Assembly (NCBI GenBank): GCA_031259225.1
Contig: JAIRLT010000224.1
Coordinates: forward strand, 1 to 8,192
Direction: 5' to 3'
Length of the DNA stretch: 8,192 nucleotides
DNA from: Prevotellaceae bacterium
GTDB taxonomy: Bacteria; Bacteroidota; Bacteroidia; Bacteroidales; UBA932
Part shown: positions 1 through 6,178 of the stretch, piece by piece
How positions within the stretch are numbered: position 1 is the stretch's first letter
How the letters are laid out: every line of letters begins with the position of its first letter
Made by a program: the position numbers and the translations under genes
The notes under the pieces: generated by a model
What the model was told of the DNA's origin: nothing
Databases searched by the model: none
The model's input: only the letters and a program-made list of their open reading frames with translations

Positions 1-1
1 G

Positions 2-205
2 GGGCGCTACTGGGGCTGGGACGCCAAAGAAACATGGGCGCTCATCACGCTATTAGTTTACGCGATACCGCTGCACCGGCAGAGCCTTGCGCTGTTCCGT
101 GAGCCGGTCAAATTCCACAAGTATTGCGTGGTGGCTTTCGCTGCTGTGGCGATGACCTTCTTCGGGGTAACCTACTTGCTTGGCGGGATACACAGCTACG
201 TATAA
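2..205 (+). CDS. ccsA: Cytochrome c assembly protein, CcsA/ResC type (3' end only)
   Basis: Only the last 67 codons and the TAA stop are in the window; the gene starts upstream. The visible protein opens with GRYWGWDAKETWAL, the end of the tryptophan-rich WWD signature that CcsA/CcmC/CcmF-family proteins use to bind heme at the outer face of the cytoplasmic membrane. Two hydrophobic segments follow (about visible residues 12-24 and 43-62), and the protein ends in GVTYLLGGIHSYV, a typical CcsA-type C terminus. CcsA works with CcsB in system II cytochrome c maturation, exporting heme and attaching it to apocytochromes. In many Bacteroidota CcsB and CcsA are fused, so this may be the end of such a fusion; the missing part would decide. 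The usual proline of WDPKE is alanine here. No clear terminator hairpin follows the stop. Confidence 0.9.
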   Translation, partial: GRYWGWDAKETWALITLLVYAIPLHRQSLALFREPVKFHKYCVVAFAAVAMTFFGVTYLLGGIHSYV

Positions 206-325
206 AACGACTGCTCACCAGCCGAAGGACATTCACTGCCCGCAAGGCTTTATGAAAAACGTTCCACCAATGCTGTTGTGAAATCCTTTAATGCAAAAAT
301 AAAAACTTTCAGAGCTGAACTCAGG

Positions 326-615
326 GGGATATCGATATCAAAGGTAAACGCACGAAATGGTAATAACAGGCAGTGGTAGCATCTGTGCCTATATATTTCA
401 TACCTAACCGTATATGCATACAACACCTAAGCGCACATGTGCTTAGCACCTATGCGCACATGTGCTTAGCACCTATGCGCACATGCGCTTAGCACCTATG
501 CGCACATGCGCTTAGCACCTATGCGCACATGCGCATGAGTACAAAGTAGATAAGCACAGATGCTACCACTTCCTACTGCTATCTATTTCATGCGTTTGTC
601 CTGTATCGATATCCC
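326..615. repeat. Imperfect long inverted repeat (arms 326-393 and 549-615)
   Basis: The left arm read forward and the right arm read as reverse complement align over about 67 bp, with two small gaps and roughly three quarters identity. The strongest blocks are GGGATATCGATA (left 326-337, right 604-615), AAACGCA (left 346-352, right 591-597) and a perfect 17-bp block AGTGGTAGCATCTGTGC (left 372-388, right 554-570). The left arm also holds a 12-bp palindrome, GATATCGATATC (328-339). The arms enclose about 155 bp, most of it a tandem array. The layout resembles a small non-coding mobile element (MITE-like) or a sequence whose transcript folds into one long hairpin. I found no convincing target-site duplication at its edges, and I do not recognise the family. 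Confidence 0.75.
431..534. repeat. 23-bp tandem repeat array, four full copies plus a partial one
   Basis: Full units lie at 431-453, 454-476, 477-499 and 500-522, followed by a 12-bp partial copy at 523-534. Each unit begins GCGCACATG(T/C)GC and ends TTAGCACCTAT. Units 1 and 2 have T at unit position 10; units 3, 4 and the partial copy have C, so the array falls into two blocks, as expected from stepwise duplication. In the T form, GCACATGTGC is a perfect 10-bp palindrome. The bases just before unit 1 (423-430) resemble the end of a unit. The period is not a multiple of three and no ORF crosses it, so it is not coding. There are no unique spacers, so it is not a CRISPR array. Confidence 0.93.
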
Positions 616-678
616 TTTCTTTTTATTTAGGCTTACTGAACTATACGCCTAAACACAGGGTTTTGCAGGTGTGCCGTT

Positions 679-1134
679 TTACGGTCTTCGCGGTTCCGGC
701 GGACGCGGAGGTTTGGATGTCGGCGGTGGTTGGTTGCGTTGTTCATTCCGGTAATTGATGTAGCCCCGCACGTTTTCTTCTATCAGCGCACCCCAAAAGA
801 AGAGGCTAACCGCTGTAGCTATGCCGGTATTTATTTGCATTTGCCGGTGTTCTTCCCTCAATCTTCCGATTACTTGCTGTTCCATACTGCGAACGGAAAG
901 CAGGTTGCGTTGAGTGAGTACATCGTTGTACGGGTCATTGACGAGTAAAGGGTCGATGGAAAAGTCCAGTTGAATTGGTTTTGCAATCATGCTACGGTAA
1001 AGCGGCATGAAATAAAGCGGTAACGCCGGCTTTGCTACCGGCTGGCGGACAGTCGCCGTATCCTGCGGCACGCAATACGCCATAGCGGGCGTAGCAACCA
1101 ATAATAAAAGTAAAAACAGCAAGTACCTGTTCAT
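679..1134 (-). CDS. Small exported protein of unknown function, downstream of lptD
   Basis: This 151-residue protein is not recognised. It starts with a clear signal peptide (residues 1-19, ending TPAMA), so it is probably exported. The Cys at 21 is not in a normal lipobox, so a lipoprotein is unlikely. Residues 72-100 are charged and probably helical. A hydrophobic stretch at 102-118 (NTGIATAVSLFFWGAL) could be a membrane segment or an amphipathic anchor. The tail from 133 is rich in Pro and Arg (QPPPTSKPPRPPEPRRP), a likely disordered, basic end. The ATG lies only 12 bp after the lptD stop on the same strand, so the two genes are probably co-transcribed. That suggests an envelope role, perhaps connected with outer-membrane assembly, but this is inference from position only. 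Coding status is supported by the signal peptide, the tight spacing and the absence of a better competing frame. Confidence 0.8.
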   Translation of the reverse strand: MNRYLLFLLLLLVATPAMAYCVPQDTATVRQPVAKPALPLYFMPLYRSMIAKPIQLDFSIDPLLVNDPYNDVLTQRNLLSVRSMEQQVIGRLREEHRQMQINTGIATAVSLFFWGALIEENVRGYINYRNEQRNQPPPTSKPPRPPEPRRP

Positions 1135-1146
1135 GATTTTAGCGAA

Positions 1147-3792
1147 TTAATATACATAGCTGGCGTGCTTCTCATATTTCAGCAAATCGGCTAACATGGA
1201 CGATTTGGCATTGAAATGGAAATTCCAACTCCGGTAACTTCCGAAAGGCGTCCATGAAACGGCAAATTCAAAACAATGCAAATCATAATGGATATTAAAG
1301 GTGGTCACCGTCAATTTCAGGTTTTTGAAATCAAACCCCGATGCTACCGAAACGTTCATCGCCTCCGTCAATTTCACCTGCCCGTTCAATCCCAGCGCTT
1401 GTATGTAATTATTCTGTTTTATTCCTATGCCCGAAACGTTGTTTTGCACGTAGCTGGTATTATAGTTAAACGAATAGTTGAAACCAAGCGACCAGGGCGC
1501 TTTGAAGTCCTGGTAGAATTGGTATTCGGTATAGAGGTATTCACCGGTTTCGGGATGATAGTGCGGGACGCCGTCCAACGATGGCGCATTATTTTTAAAT
1601 CCGTTTTCACCGCCCTTGAACTGGTAGCCGAAAGAAAAACCAAAAGTTATCAAGCGTGCAAGCCCTTGCCCGGCGCTTACGGCATATTTGCCTATTCTCC
1701 GACCGCCATGATTAATATCTACGGCATACGGGTCGAAAGAAGCATTGGCATTCAAAGCTACTTTCCCTGCAATATTTGTATTTAGCGACATGCTGATATT
1801 TGAAAGTTTCATGGAATCCGCCAAGAAATTATAACTGCTGCTCAAACTGAGGTTTTCAATTAATTTTATTTTGGTGGTACCGCCGTTGGCGGTATCTTTT
1901 TTATTGCGTATTTTCACTTCAAGGTTATTGCTTAACGAGAAGCTGAGCCCGGCAGAGCGTCCCCTGCCGGAAGGCGAGTAAACGCCGGCATAGGAATAAT
2001 ATTCCACATCGGTACTGTCCCTCCGGTAGGTTCTATACCCCCTGTTCCAGCCCCACGTAACCAAATCGGGACGGAACGACGCGCTGATGCTCGGCGATAT
2101 CATGTGGCGGAAAGCCTGTATAAAGGCATTACGCCCAAACATAAAAGTGCCGTACAGGCGGGTGCTTGCCGAAATACCAAAACTGAGGTCATGGCTGAAA
2201 TGAAGTTCCGAAAAAGCGTTGCTTTTCACTTCTTCCACCCTTTTTGTCGAATCGTTGTAAGACATGGCGGTATGCTGGAAAAACATGGTCATCCCGTAAG
2301 TAACGCTGGGGGCGAGTTGGATATGGTTTAATACATTGAACGACGGGAGTTGGATGTTGAAATTATGTTTCATGCCGTTCTCCAGCTTTTTCCAAAAGTC
2401 GGGACTTCCCCATTCCGATTCCTTGAACCGGATTTTATTATCGAACGTAGTCGAATAACCCAATGCAAAACGTTCGTAAAAACGTTCTTTCCCTATGGCG
2501 TTCTTCCGCTTGAAGGGGTAAATAGTGTTCATGGTAAACGTAAAATTGGGCAATGTCAGTACATACGAACTGTCTTGCATATTCTGGCTATGTGTCAGGT
2601 TTACCGAGAGGTTGAACGGCGAGCCTTCCCACGACTTGCGGAACGAGATGCTCGAGTTTGCCGATGATTGCAAAGCCCTTTGCGGGTTGGCTTGGCTGTT
2701 ATGTTGCCGGTACGATGCGGTCATGAACGTAACGCTTGCGCCAAACGACATGTTGGGATTGGCTTTCTGGTCTTGTTGATGCCGCCAGTTGATAGAGAAC
2801 TCGCGCGACGCATTGTAATCGGACGAACCTTGCAGTCCCGATACATTTTCCCGCCATTGCAAATTAAAAGACCCGTCGAATTTGTACATTTTCTTATAGC
2901 GCGATACCGCTTGGAAACCGTATGTCCCCAATGTAAAATAATCTGCCGTGAGCGCTAAATCGAAATATTCGCCGAAGACAAAATACCAGCCGATGCCGGT
3001 TACATAAAAACCGCGCGCTGCTTCTTCGCCGAAAGAAGGGAAAAGAAATCCGCCGCTCCGGTCGTTGCGTTTCGGGATAAACCCGAAAGGAAGGAACAGG
3101 GGCGTCGGCACATCTTCGATGACTAAATAGGCAGGACCGAAAACCGTTTGACTGTTCGGTTCCGGCGTTATCCGGGCGCGCGACAGTTTCAGGAAAAAAT
3201 GCGGATGGGGCGCATCGCAAACGGTATATTTCCCGTCAGCTACATTGATAGCATTATCCGGCATTTTCTTAATGACCGTCCCATGCAGGTAAGCATCGCC
3301 CTCTTGTGTGAGGACTTCGTTTATTCTTGCCTTGCCCGACGAAAAATTATAATACATCGTTTGCATGGCATACTCTTTCCCGCTTTCTTTCATCACCGGG
3401 GTACCTATCCATTTCCCGGTAGTATCCTGCCTGCCCGCTGCAAAAACAACACGTGTTTCAAAATTGTAAGCCATGTAATCGGCTTTTATTTCCGTATCGC
3501 CGCTTTTTACCGCCACATCGCCATAGTAATAAATCATCCGTTCTTTTCCGGTAAAATCATAGACGATGGAATCTTTTGCATCGCTGAATACCGGGTCTTC
3601 CAGCGAACCCTCCTTTTTAGAGGCAAGGGTATCGGCAACCGGCGGCAACGTATCGGCAACGGCAACAAGGGTATCGGATAACAGCGTATCCTGCGTTGTA
3701 GCTATCGTGTCGCAGGCATAACCATGAAAGCCGCTGGCAAGACAAGGTAGCAAAAACAGAATAATGAAAATATATGAATATACCGTTTTCAA
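1147..3792 (-). CDS. lptD: LPS-assembly outer-membrane protein LptD (OstA/Imp)
   Basis: LptD is the outer-membrane beta-barrel that, with the lipoprotein LptE, takes LPS or LOS from the periplasmic Lpt bridge and places it in the outer leaflet. The 881-residue protein has a signal peptide (about 1-26), a low-complexity stretch with repeated DTL (35-56), an OstA/LptA-like jellyroll region (about 75-200, including GDVAVKSGDTEIKADYMAYN) and a long barrel region to the C terminus. The block around VCDAPHPHFFLKLSRARITP (191-210) and PLFLPFGFIPKRNDRSGGFLFP (231-252) fits the N-domain/barrel junction of Bacteroidota LptD, and the length is normal for that group. The start codon is TTG: an in-frame TAA lies three codons upstream, and the next ATG (Met86) would remove the signal peptide. 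It is transcribed divergently from the amidase gene and probably together with the small downstream gene. Confidence 0.92.
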   Translation of the reverse strand: MKTVYSYIFIILFLLPCLASGFHGYACDTIATTQDTLLSDTLVAVADTLPPVADTLASKKEGSLEDPVFSDAKDSIVYDFTGKERMIYYYGDVAVKSGDTEIKADYMAYNFETRVVFAAGRQDTTGKWIGTPVMKESGKEYAMQTMYYNFSSGKARINEVLTQEGDAYLHGTVIKKMPDNAINVADGKYTVCDAPHPHFFLKLSRARITPEPNSQTVFGPAYLVIEDVPTPLFLPFGFIPKRNDRSGGFLFPSFGEEAARGFYVTGIGWYFVFGEYFDLALTADYFTLGTYGFQAVSRYKKMYKFDGSFNLQWRENVSGLQGSSDYNASREFSINWRHQQDQKANPNMSFGASVTFMTASYRQHNSQANPQRALQSSANSSISFRKSWEGSPFNLSVNLTHSQNMQDSSYVLTLPNFTFTMNTIYPFKRKNAIGKERFYERFALGYSTTFDNKIRFKESEWGSPDFWKKLENGMKHNFNIQLPSFNVLNHIQLAPSVTYGMTMFFQHTAMSYNDSTKRVEEVKSNAFSELHFSHDLSFGISASTRLYGTFMFGRNAFIQAFRHMISPSISASFRPDLVTWGWNRGYRTYRRDSTDVEYYSYAGVYSPSGRGRSAGLSFSLSNNLEVKIRNKKDTANGGTTKIKLIENLSLSSSYNFLADSMKLSNISMSLNTNIAGKVALNANASFDPYAVDINHGGRRIGKYAVSAGQGLARLITFGFSFGYQFKGGENGFKNNAPSLDGVPHYHPETGEYLYTEYQFYQDFKAPWSLGFNYSFNYNTSYVQNNVSGIGIKQNNYIQALGLNGQVKLTEAMNVSVASGFDFKNLKLTVTTFNIHYDLHCFEFAVSWTPFGSYRSWNFHFNAKSSMLADLLKYEKHASYVY

Positions 3793-3816
3793 TAATGATT
3801 ATTCAAAATAATGTAC

Positions 3817-3824
3817 TATTTTTG
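3817..3824 (+). promoter_or_regulatory. Candidate -7 element for the amidase/MCE operon
   Basis: TATTTTTG matches the Bacteroidota -7 consensus TAnnTTTG exactly and would start transcription about 50 nt before the amidase ATG. No good TTTG -33 element lies 19-21 bp upstream, so the call rests on one element and the position. Confidence 0.4.
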
Positions 3825-3839
3825 CAAATAGGTTGCAAA
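3822..3839. promoter_or_regulatory. TTGCAAA pair between the divergent promoters
   Basis: TTGCAAA occurs at 3822-3828 and again at 3833-3839, with starts 11 bp apart (about one helical turn). TTGCAA is self-complementary, so the pair also reads as a symmetric site, and each copy overlaps one of the two candidate -7 elements. It could be an operator for a dimeric regulator, or simply a result of the two facing TTTG ends. No regulator is identified. Confidence 0.3.
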
Positions 3840-3866
3840 GTTAGTTGATTTTTTTTATTCACTAAA
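3836..3866 (-). promoter_or_regulatory. Candidate promoter for the lptD operon
   Basis: Read on the minus strand, TAACTTTG (3836-3843) matches the -7 consensus TAnnTTTG exactly. A TTTA at 3863-3866, three of four bases of the -33 TTTG, precedes it with a 19-bp spacer, which is the normal distance. The predicted transcript start is near 3829, giving an lptD leader of about 37 nt. Confidence 0.5.
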
Positions 3867-3882
3867 CTATTCCGGCAAAAAG

Positions 3883-5073
3883 ATGATTTTATATCTCAAA
3901 AATATTTTACGATACCTCTGTTTCCTACTACCGGCAATAAGTACAGGTGTATTACAGGCGCAAGTTACTGCCGGCGATATTCAAATCCGTAAAGTCGTTA
4001 TTGACGCCGGGCATGGCGGTGTAGACCCGGGAGTGATAGGAAAGCAACTAAAAGAAAAAAATGTAGTGCTGGATATAGCTTTGAAAGCAGGCGCATTTAT
4101 CAACGAAGCCCATCCGGACGTCGAAACCATTTACACGCGCGATGCCGACGTCTTCGTAGAACTGACGGAACGCACCAATATCGCCAACCGGAACAACGCG
4201 GATTTTTTTATTTCCATTCATGCCAATAGCGTACCGAATAGGAGAAATACCTCTATCAGCGGATTTGAAACGTATATATTGGGGATGGATCAATCGGACA
4301 GGAATATGGAAGTGGCAAAGCGGGAAAACGCCGTGATTAGTTACGAAAAAGATTATGCCACTAAATACGAAGGCTACGACCCGAATTCGCCCGAATCATT
4401 CATTATTTTCTCGCTCATGCAAAATTCCTATTTCGACCAGAGTTTAATGTTTGCCTCTATGGTGCAAGACGAAATGGAAAAAGGTTCGCCGGTGAAAAAG
4501 AACCGGGGAATTAAACAACAACCGCTATTGGTAATATGGCGTACCGCCATGCCCAGCGTATTGATCGAAGTTGGGTTTCTTTCCAATCCCGACGAAGAAG
4601 AGTTGTTAAAAAAAGAAAAAACACGGGAAAGCATTGCCAAATGTATTGCCACGGCATTTTCCAATTATAAAATGTACTACGAACGGAAGCACAAACCGGG
4701 TGCGGAAAATACCGTGAACGCAACTGCCGGCAACACGGTGGCTACCGGAACACCCAACAACAACCGGAGGGCAACAGCAACACCGCCCCCCACTACCAAT
4801 ACGAAAAGGACGTTTACCACCATCTCGAAATCGCCTATAACTTATGCCATACAAGTTTTTGTTCTATCCGTAAAGCGACCGGTGAATGCCGCAGAGTTTT
4901 CCGGTTTGGAAAACGTCCGTTGCTTTCCGGATGAACAATTATTTAAATATACCACCGGCAATTACGAAACGGAAGAACAAGCGCAAACCGTATGCAACGA
5001 GTTGCGTAAAGAATATCCACGCGCTTTCGTGGTCGCCATCCAAGACAACAAAATTATTAAACCAATAAAATAA
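3883..5073 (+). CDS. N-acetylmuramoyl-L-alanine amidase (Amidase_3) with C-terminal SPOR-like domain
   Basis: This zinc amidase cuts the bond between MurNAc and L-Ala of peptidoglycan stem peptides in the periplasm, normally during daughter-cell separation. Residues 1-26 form a signal peptide (cleavage after VLQA). The catalytic domain starts with VVIDAGHGGVDPG; probable zinc ligands are His44, Glu58 (LKEKN) and His113 (ISIHANS), and Glu229 in LIEVGFLSN is the catalytic glutamate. The segment at about 140-180 (through DPNSPESFIIFS) sits where AmiA/B/C-type enzymes carry an inserted regulatory helix. A Thr/Asn/Pro-rich linker (about 260-315) leads to a SPOR-like domain (about 319-396), which would bind denuded glycan at the septum. 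Length is 396 residues. The ATG at 3883 gives a proper signal peptide. The stop lies 6 bp before the MCE gene, so the two are very likely co-transcribed. Confidence 0.93.
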   Translation: MILYLKNILRYLCFLLPAISTGVLQAQVTAGDIQIRKVVIDAGHGGVDPGVIGKQLKEKNVVLDIALKAGAFINEAHPDVETIYTRDADVFVELTERTNIANRNNADFFISIHANSVPNRRNTSISGFETYILGMDQSDRNMEVAKRENAVISYEKDYATKYEGYDPNSPESFIIFSLMQNSYFDQSLMFASMVQDEMEKGSPVKKNRGIKQQPLLVIWRTAMPSVLIEVGFLSNPDEEELLKKEKTRESIAKCIATAFSNYKMYYERKHKPGAENTVNATAGNTVATGTPNNNRRATATPPPTTNTKRTFTTISKSPITYAIQVFVLSVKRPVNAAEFSGLENVRCFPDEQLFKYTTGNYETEEQAQTVCNELRKEYPRAFVVAIQDNKIIKPIK

Positions 5074-5079
5074 CCAGCT

Positions 5080-5979
5080 ATGCAAATCAAAAAAGAAGTT
5101 AAAATAGGAATTTATGCAGTCGTAATTATAATAGGTATGTATTGGCTGTTCAATTTTCTTAAAGGCGAAGATATTTTCAATACCCACGCGACCTATTACA
5201 TAAACTACGAAAGGGTGGACGGCTTGTCGGCTTCTTCGCCGGTATTCCTGAAAGGATTGAAAATAGGCATTATTTCCGGTATAACATACGAAGAAGACAA
5301 GCAACAATTCTTGGTATCCGTACAAATTAAGAAGGCGTATAATATTCCCGATAATTCCGTTGCGGAAATTTTTTCGACCGGATTGATGAGCGGAAACGGT
5401 ATCCGCATTTTAACCGGCGACAGCCCTGTCATTGCCGCTTCGAGAAGCTACCTGTCGTCAAGCATTGCACCGGACATGCTAAGTTCGCTAATGCCGTTGA
5501 AAGAGCAAGCGGAAATACTGCTCGCTAACCTGAATACCACTATAACCGCCGTAAATAATATATTGACCGACGAAACACAAAAAAATTTGGAAGCAAGCGC
5601 CAGCAGTTTGCAGAAAAGTTTGCAGCATATCGAACAAATTACCGGAACGCTTGGCGCGAAAAACGGGCATCTGAATAATACGCTGGAAAACCTTGATGTC
5701 TTTTCATCCACTTTGCGCAACAATAGCGAAAATATACATACGATAGCCACTAATTTCTCGCAATTTTCCGACACGCTCCGCCGGCTCGATGTAAAGGCAA
5801 CCATCGACCGCTTGAACGTATTGTTGGCGCAAGCCGGCGATACCAGCGGAACCGTAGGGCAACTACTACAAAACGACACATTGTACCGCAACTTATCCGC
5901 TACGTTGAACAGTCTGGATGAATTGATTAAAGACCTGCAAAAAAATCCGAAAAAATATGTGCGGCTGTCTTTATTTTAA
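5080..5979 (+). CDS. MlaD-type MCE family protein, inner-membrane anchored
   Basis: The 299-residue protein has one N-terminal membrane anchor (about 8-27, IGIYAVVIIIGMYWLFNFLK) and a single MCE domain (about 36-115). Typical MCE features are the VDGLSASSPVFLKGLKIG segment, a beta-rich core and the turn GLMSGNGIRILTG. The rest (about 125-290) is long, polar and probably alpha-helical, as in proteins whose helices line a lipid channel. MCE proteins bind phospholipids in the periplasm and work with an MlaE-type permease and an MlaF-type ATPase in lipid transfer between the membranes. Those partners are not in this window, so the system is split or the protein works with a distant transporter. 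It follows the amidase by 6 bp and probably shares its transcript. The direction of transport cannot be inferred. Confidence 0.9.
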   Translation: MQIKKEVKIGIYAVVIIIGMYWLFNFLKGEDIFNTHATYYINYERVDGLSASSPVFLKGLKIGIISGITYEEDKQQFLVSVQIKKAYNIPDNSVAEIFSTGLMSGNGIRILTGDSPVIAASRSYLSSSIAPDMLSSLMPLKEQAEILLANLNTTITAVNNILTDETQKNLEASASSLQKSLQHIEQITGTLGAKNGHLNNTLENLDVFSSTLRNNSENIHTIATNFSQFSDTLRRLDVKATIDRLNVLLAQAGDTSGTVGQLLQNDTLYRNLSATLNSLDELIKDLQKNPKKYVRLSLF

Positions 5980-5988
5980 TTTTATTTT

Positions 5989-6006
5989 CTACCATAAAAA
6001 AGGTAG
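5989..6006 (+). other. Weak hairpin after the MCE gene
   Basis: CTACC (5989-5993) and GGTAG (6002-6006) can pair around an 8-nt loop, nine bases after the MCE stop codon. A T-rich run begins only about 14 bases later, so this is at most a poor terminator. Confidence 0.25.
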
Positions 6007-6120
6007 GTATAAATGTTAATTTTTTAAAAACTGTATTTTTTTTATAGTTGAAAAATAAGGTATTATAAAAAAAATCAAATATGCAATGCAAAAAAAATTT
6101 TTTTATTAGATTTTTTTTTT

Positions 6121-6128
6121 CAATTTTG
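6121..6128 (+). promoter_or_regulatory. Possible -7 element for dnaA
   Basis: CAATTTTG matches the Bacteroidota TAnnTTTG consensus except for the first base. It lies about 50 bp before the dnaA ATG. In DNA this AT-rich such matches can arise by chance, and no TTTG sits at the -33 position. Confidence 0.3.
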
Positions 6129-6178
6129 TCTTCTCAAAAATATAACGTCTGATTTTTTCTAAACCTATTAGATTTTTT

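Larger units (their letters stand above)
206..678. other. Gene-free intergenic region with a composite repeat
   Basis: The 473 bp between the ccsA-type gene (plus strand) and the small minus-strand gene contain no credible ORF. The two genes converge here. Most of the space is taken by an inverted repeat enclosing a 23-bp tandem array, listed separately. Positions 206-325 show no recognisable motif or clear terminator. At 626-632 and 647-653, TTTAGGC and GCCTAAA form a perfect 7-bp stem with a 14-nt loop close to the 3' end of the lptD operon. It lacks a following T-run on either strand, so it is not a standard intrinsic terminator. Confidence 0.75.
5980..6178. other. Extremely AT-rich leader region upstream of dnaA
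   Basis: I count 33 G or C bases in 199, about 17%. The stretch holds homopolymer runs, including A8T7 at 6090-6104 and T10 at 6111-6120. The 12-mer ATTAGATTTTTT occurs at 6105-6116 and again at 6167-6178, ending just before the dnaA ATG. I see no DnaA box (TTATCCACA or its complement). A near-match to the -7 consensus, CAATTTTG (6121-6128, 7 of 8 positions if read against TAnnTTTG), could drive dnaA with a leader of about 45 nt, but no -33 element is evident. No ORF and no clear Shine-Dalgarno site are present. Confidence 0.6.

Noticed and set aside
431..534. CRISPR array
   Set aside because: The 23-bp units are directly adjacent with no unique spacers, and no cas gene is present.
626..653. 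Intrinsic terminator formed by TTTAGGC and GCCTAAA
   Set aside because: The stem is perfect but only 7 bp with a 14-nt loop, and neither strand has a T-run directly after it.
730..948. Plus-strand ORF of 72 codons opposite the small exported protein
   Set aside because: It lies wholly opposite a minus-strand gene with a clear signal peptide and operon spacing, and its product has no recognisable features.
1069..1083. Lipoprotein signal around Cys21 of the small exported protein
   Set aside because: The residues before the cysteine (AMAY) do not fit a lipobox, while a normal signal peptidase I site, AMA, immediately precedes Tyr20.
1276..3681. Several plus-strand ORFs (for example 1276-1785 and 3148-3681) opposite lptD
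   Set aside because: The minus-strand frame encodes full-length LptD with its domain order intact. The opposite ORFs have no recognisable domains and are overlap artefacts.
5980..6178. oriC at the dnaA promoter
   Set aside because: The region is AT-rich but has no recognisable DnaA box, so an origin cannot be supported from sequence alone.
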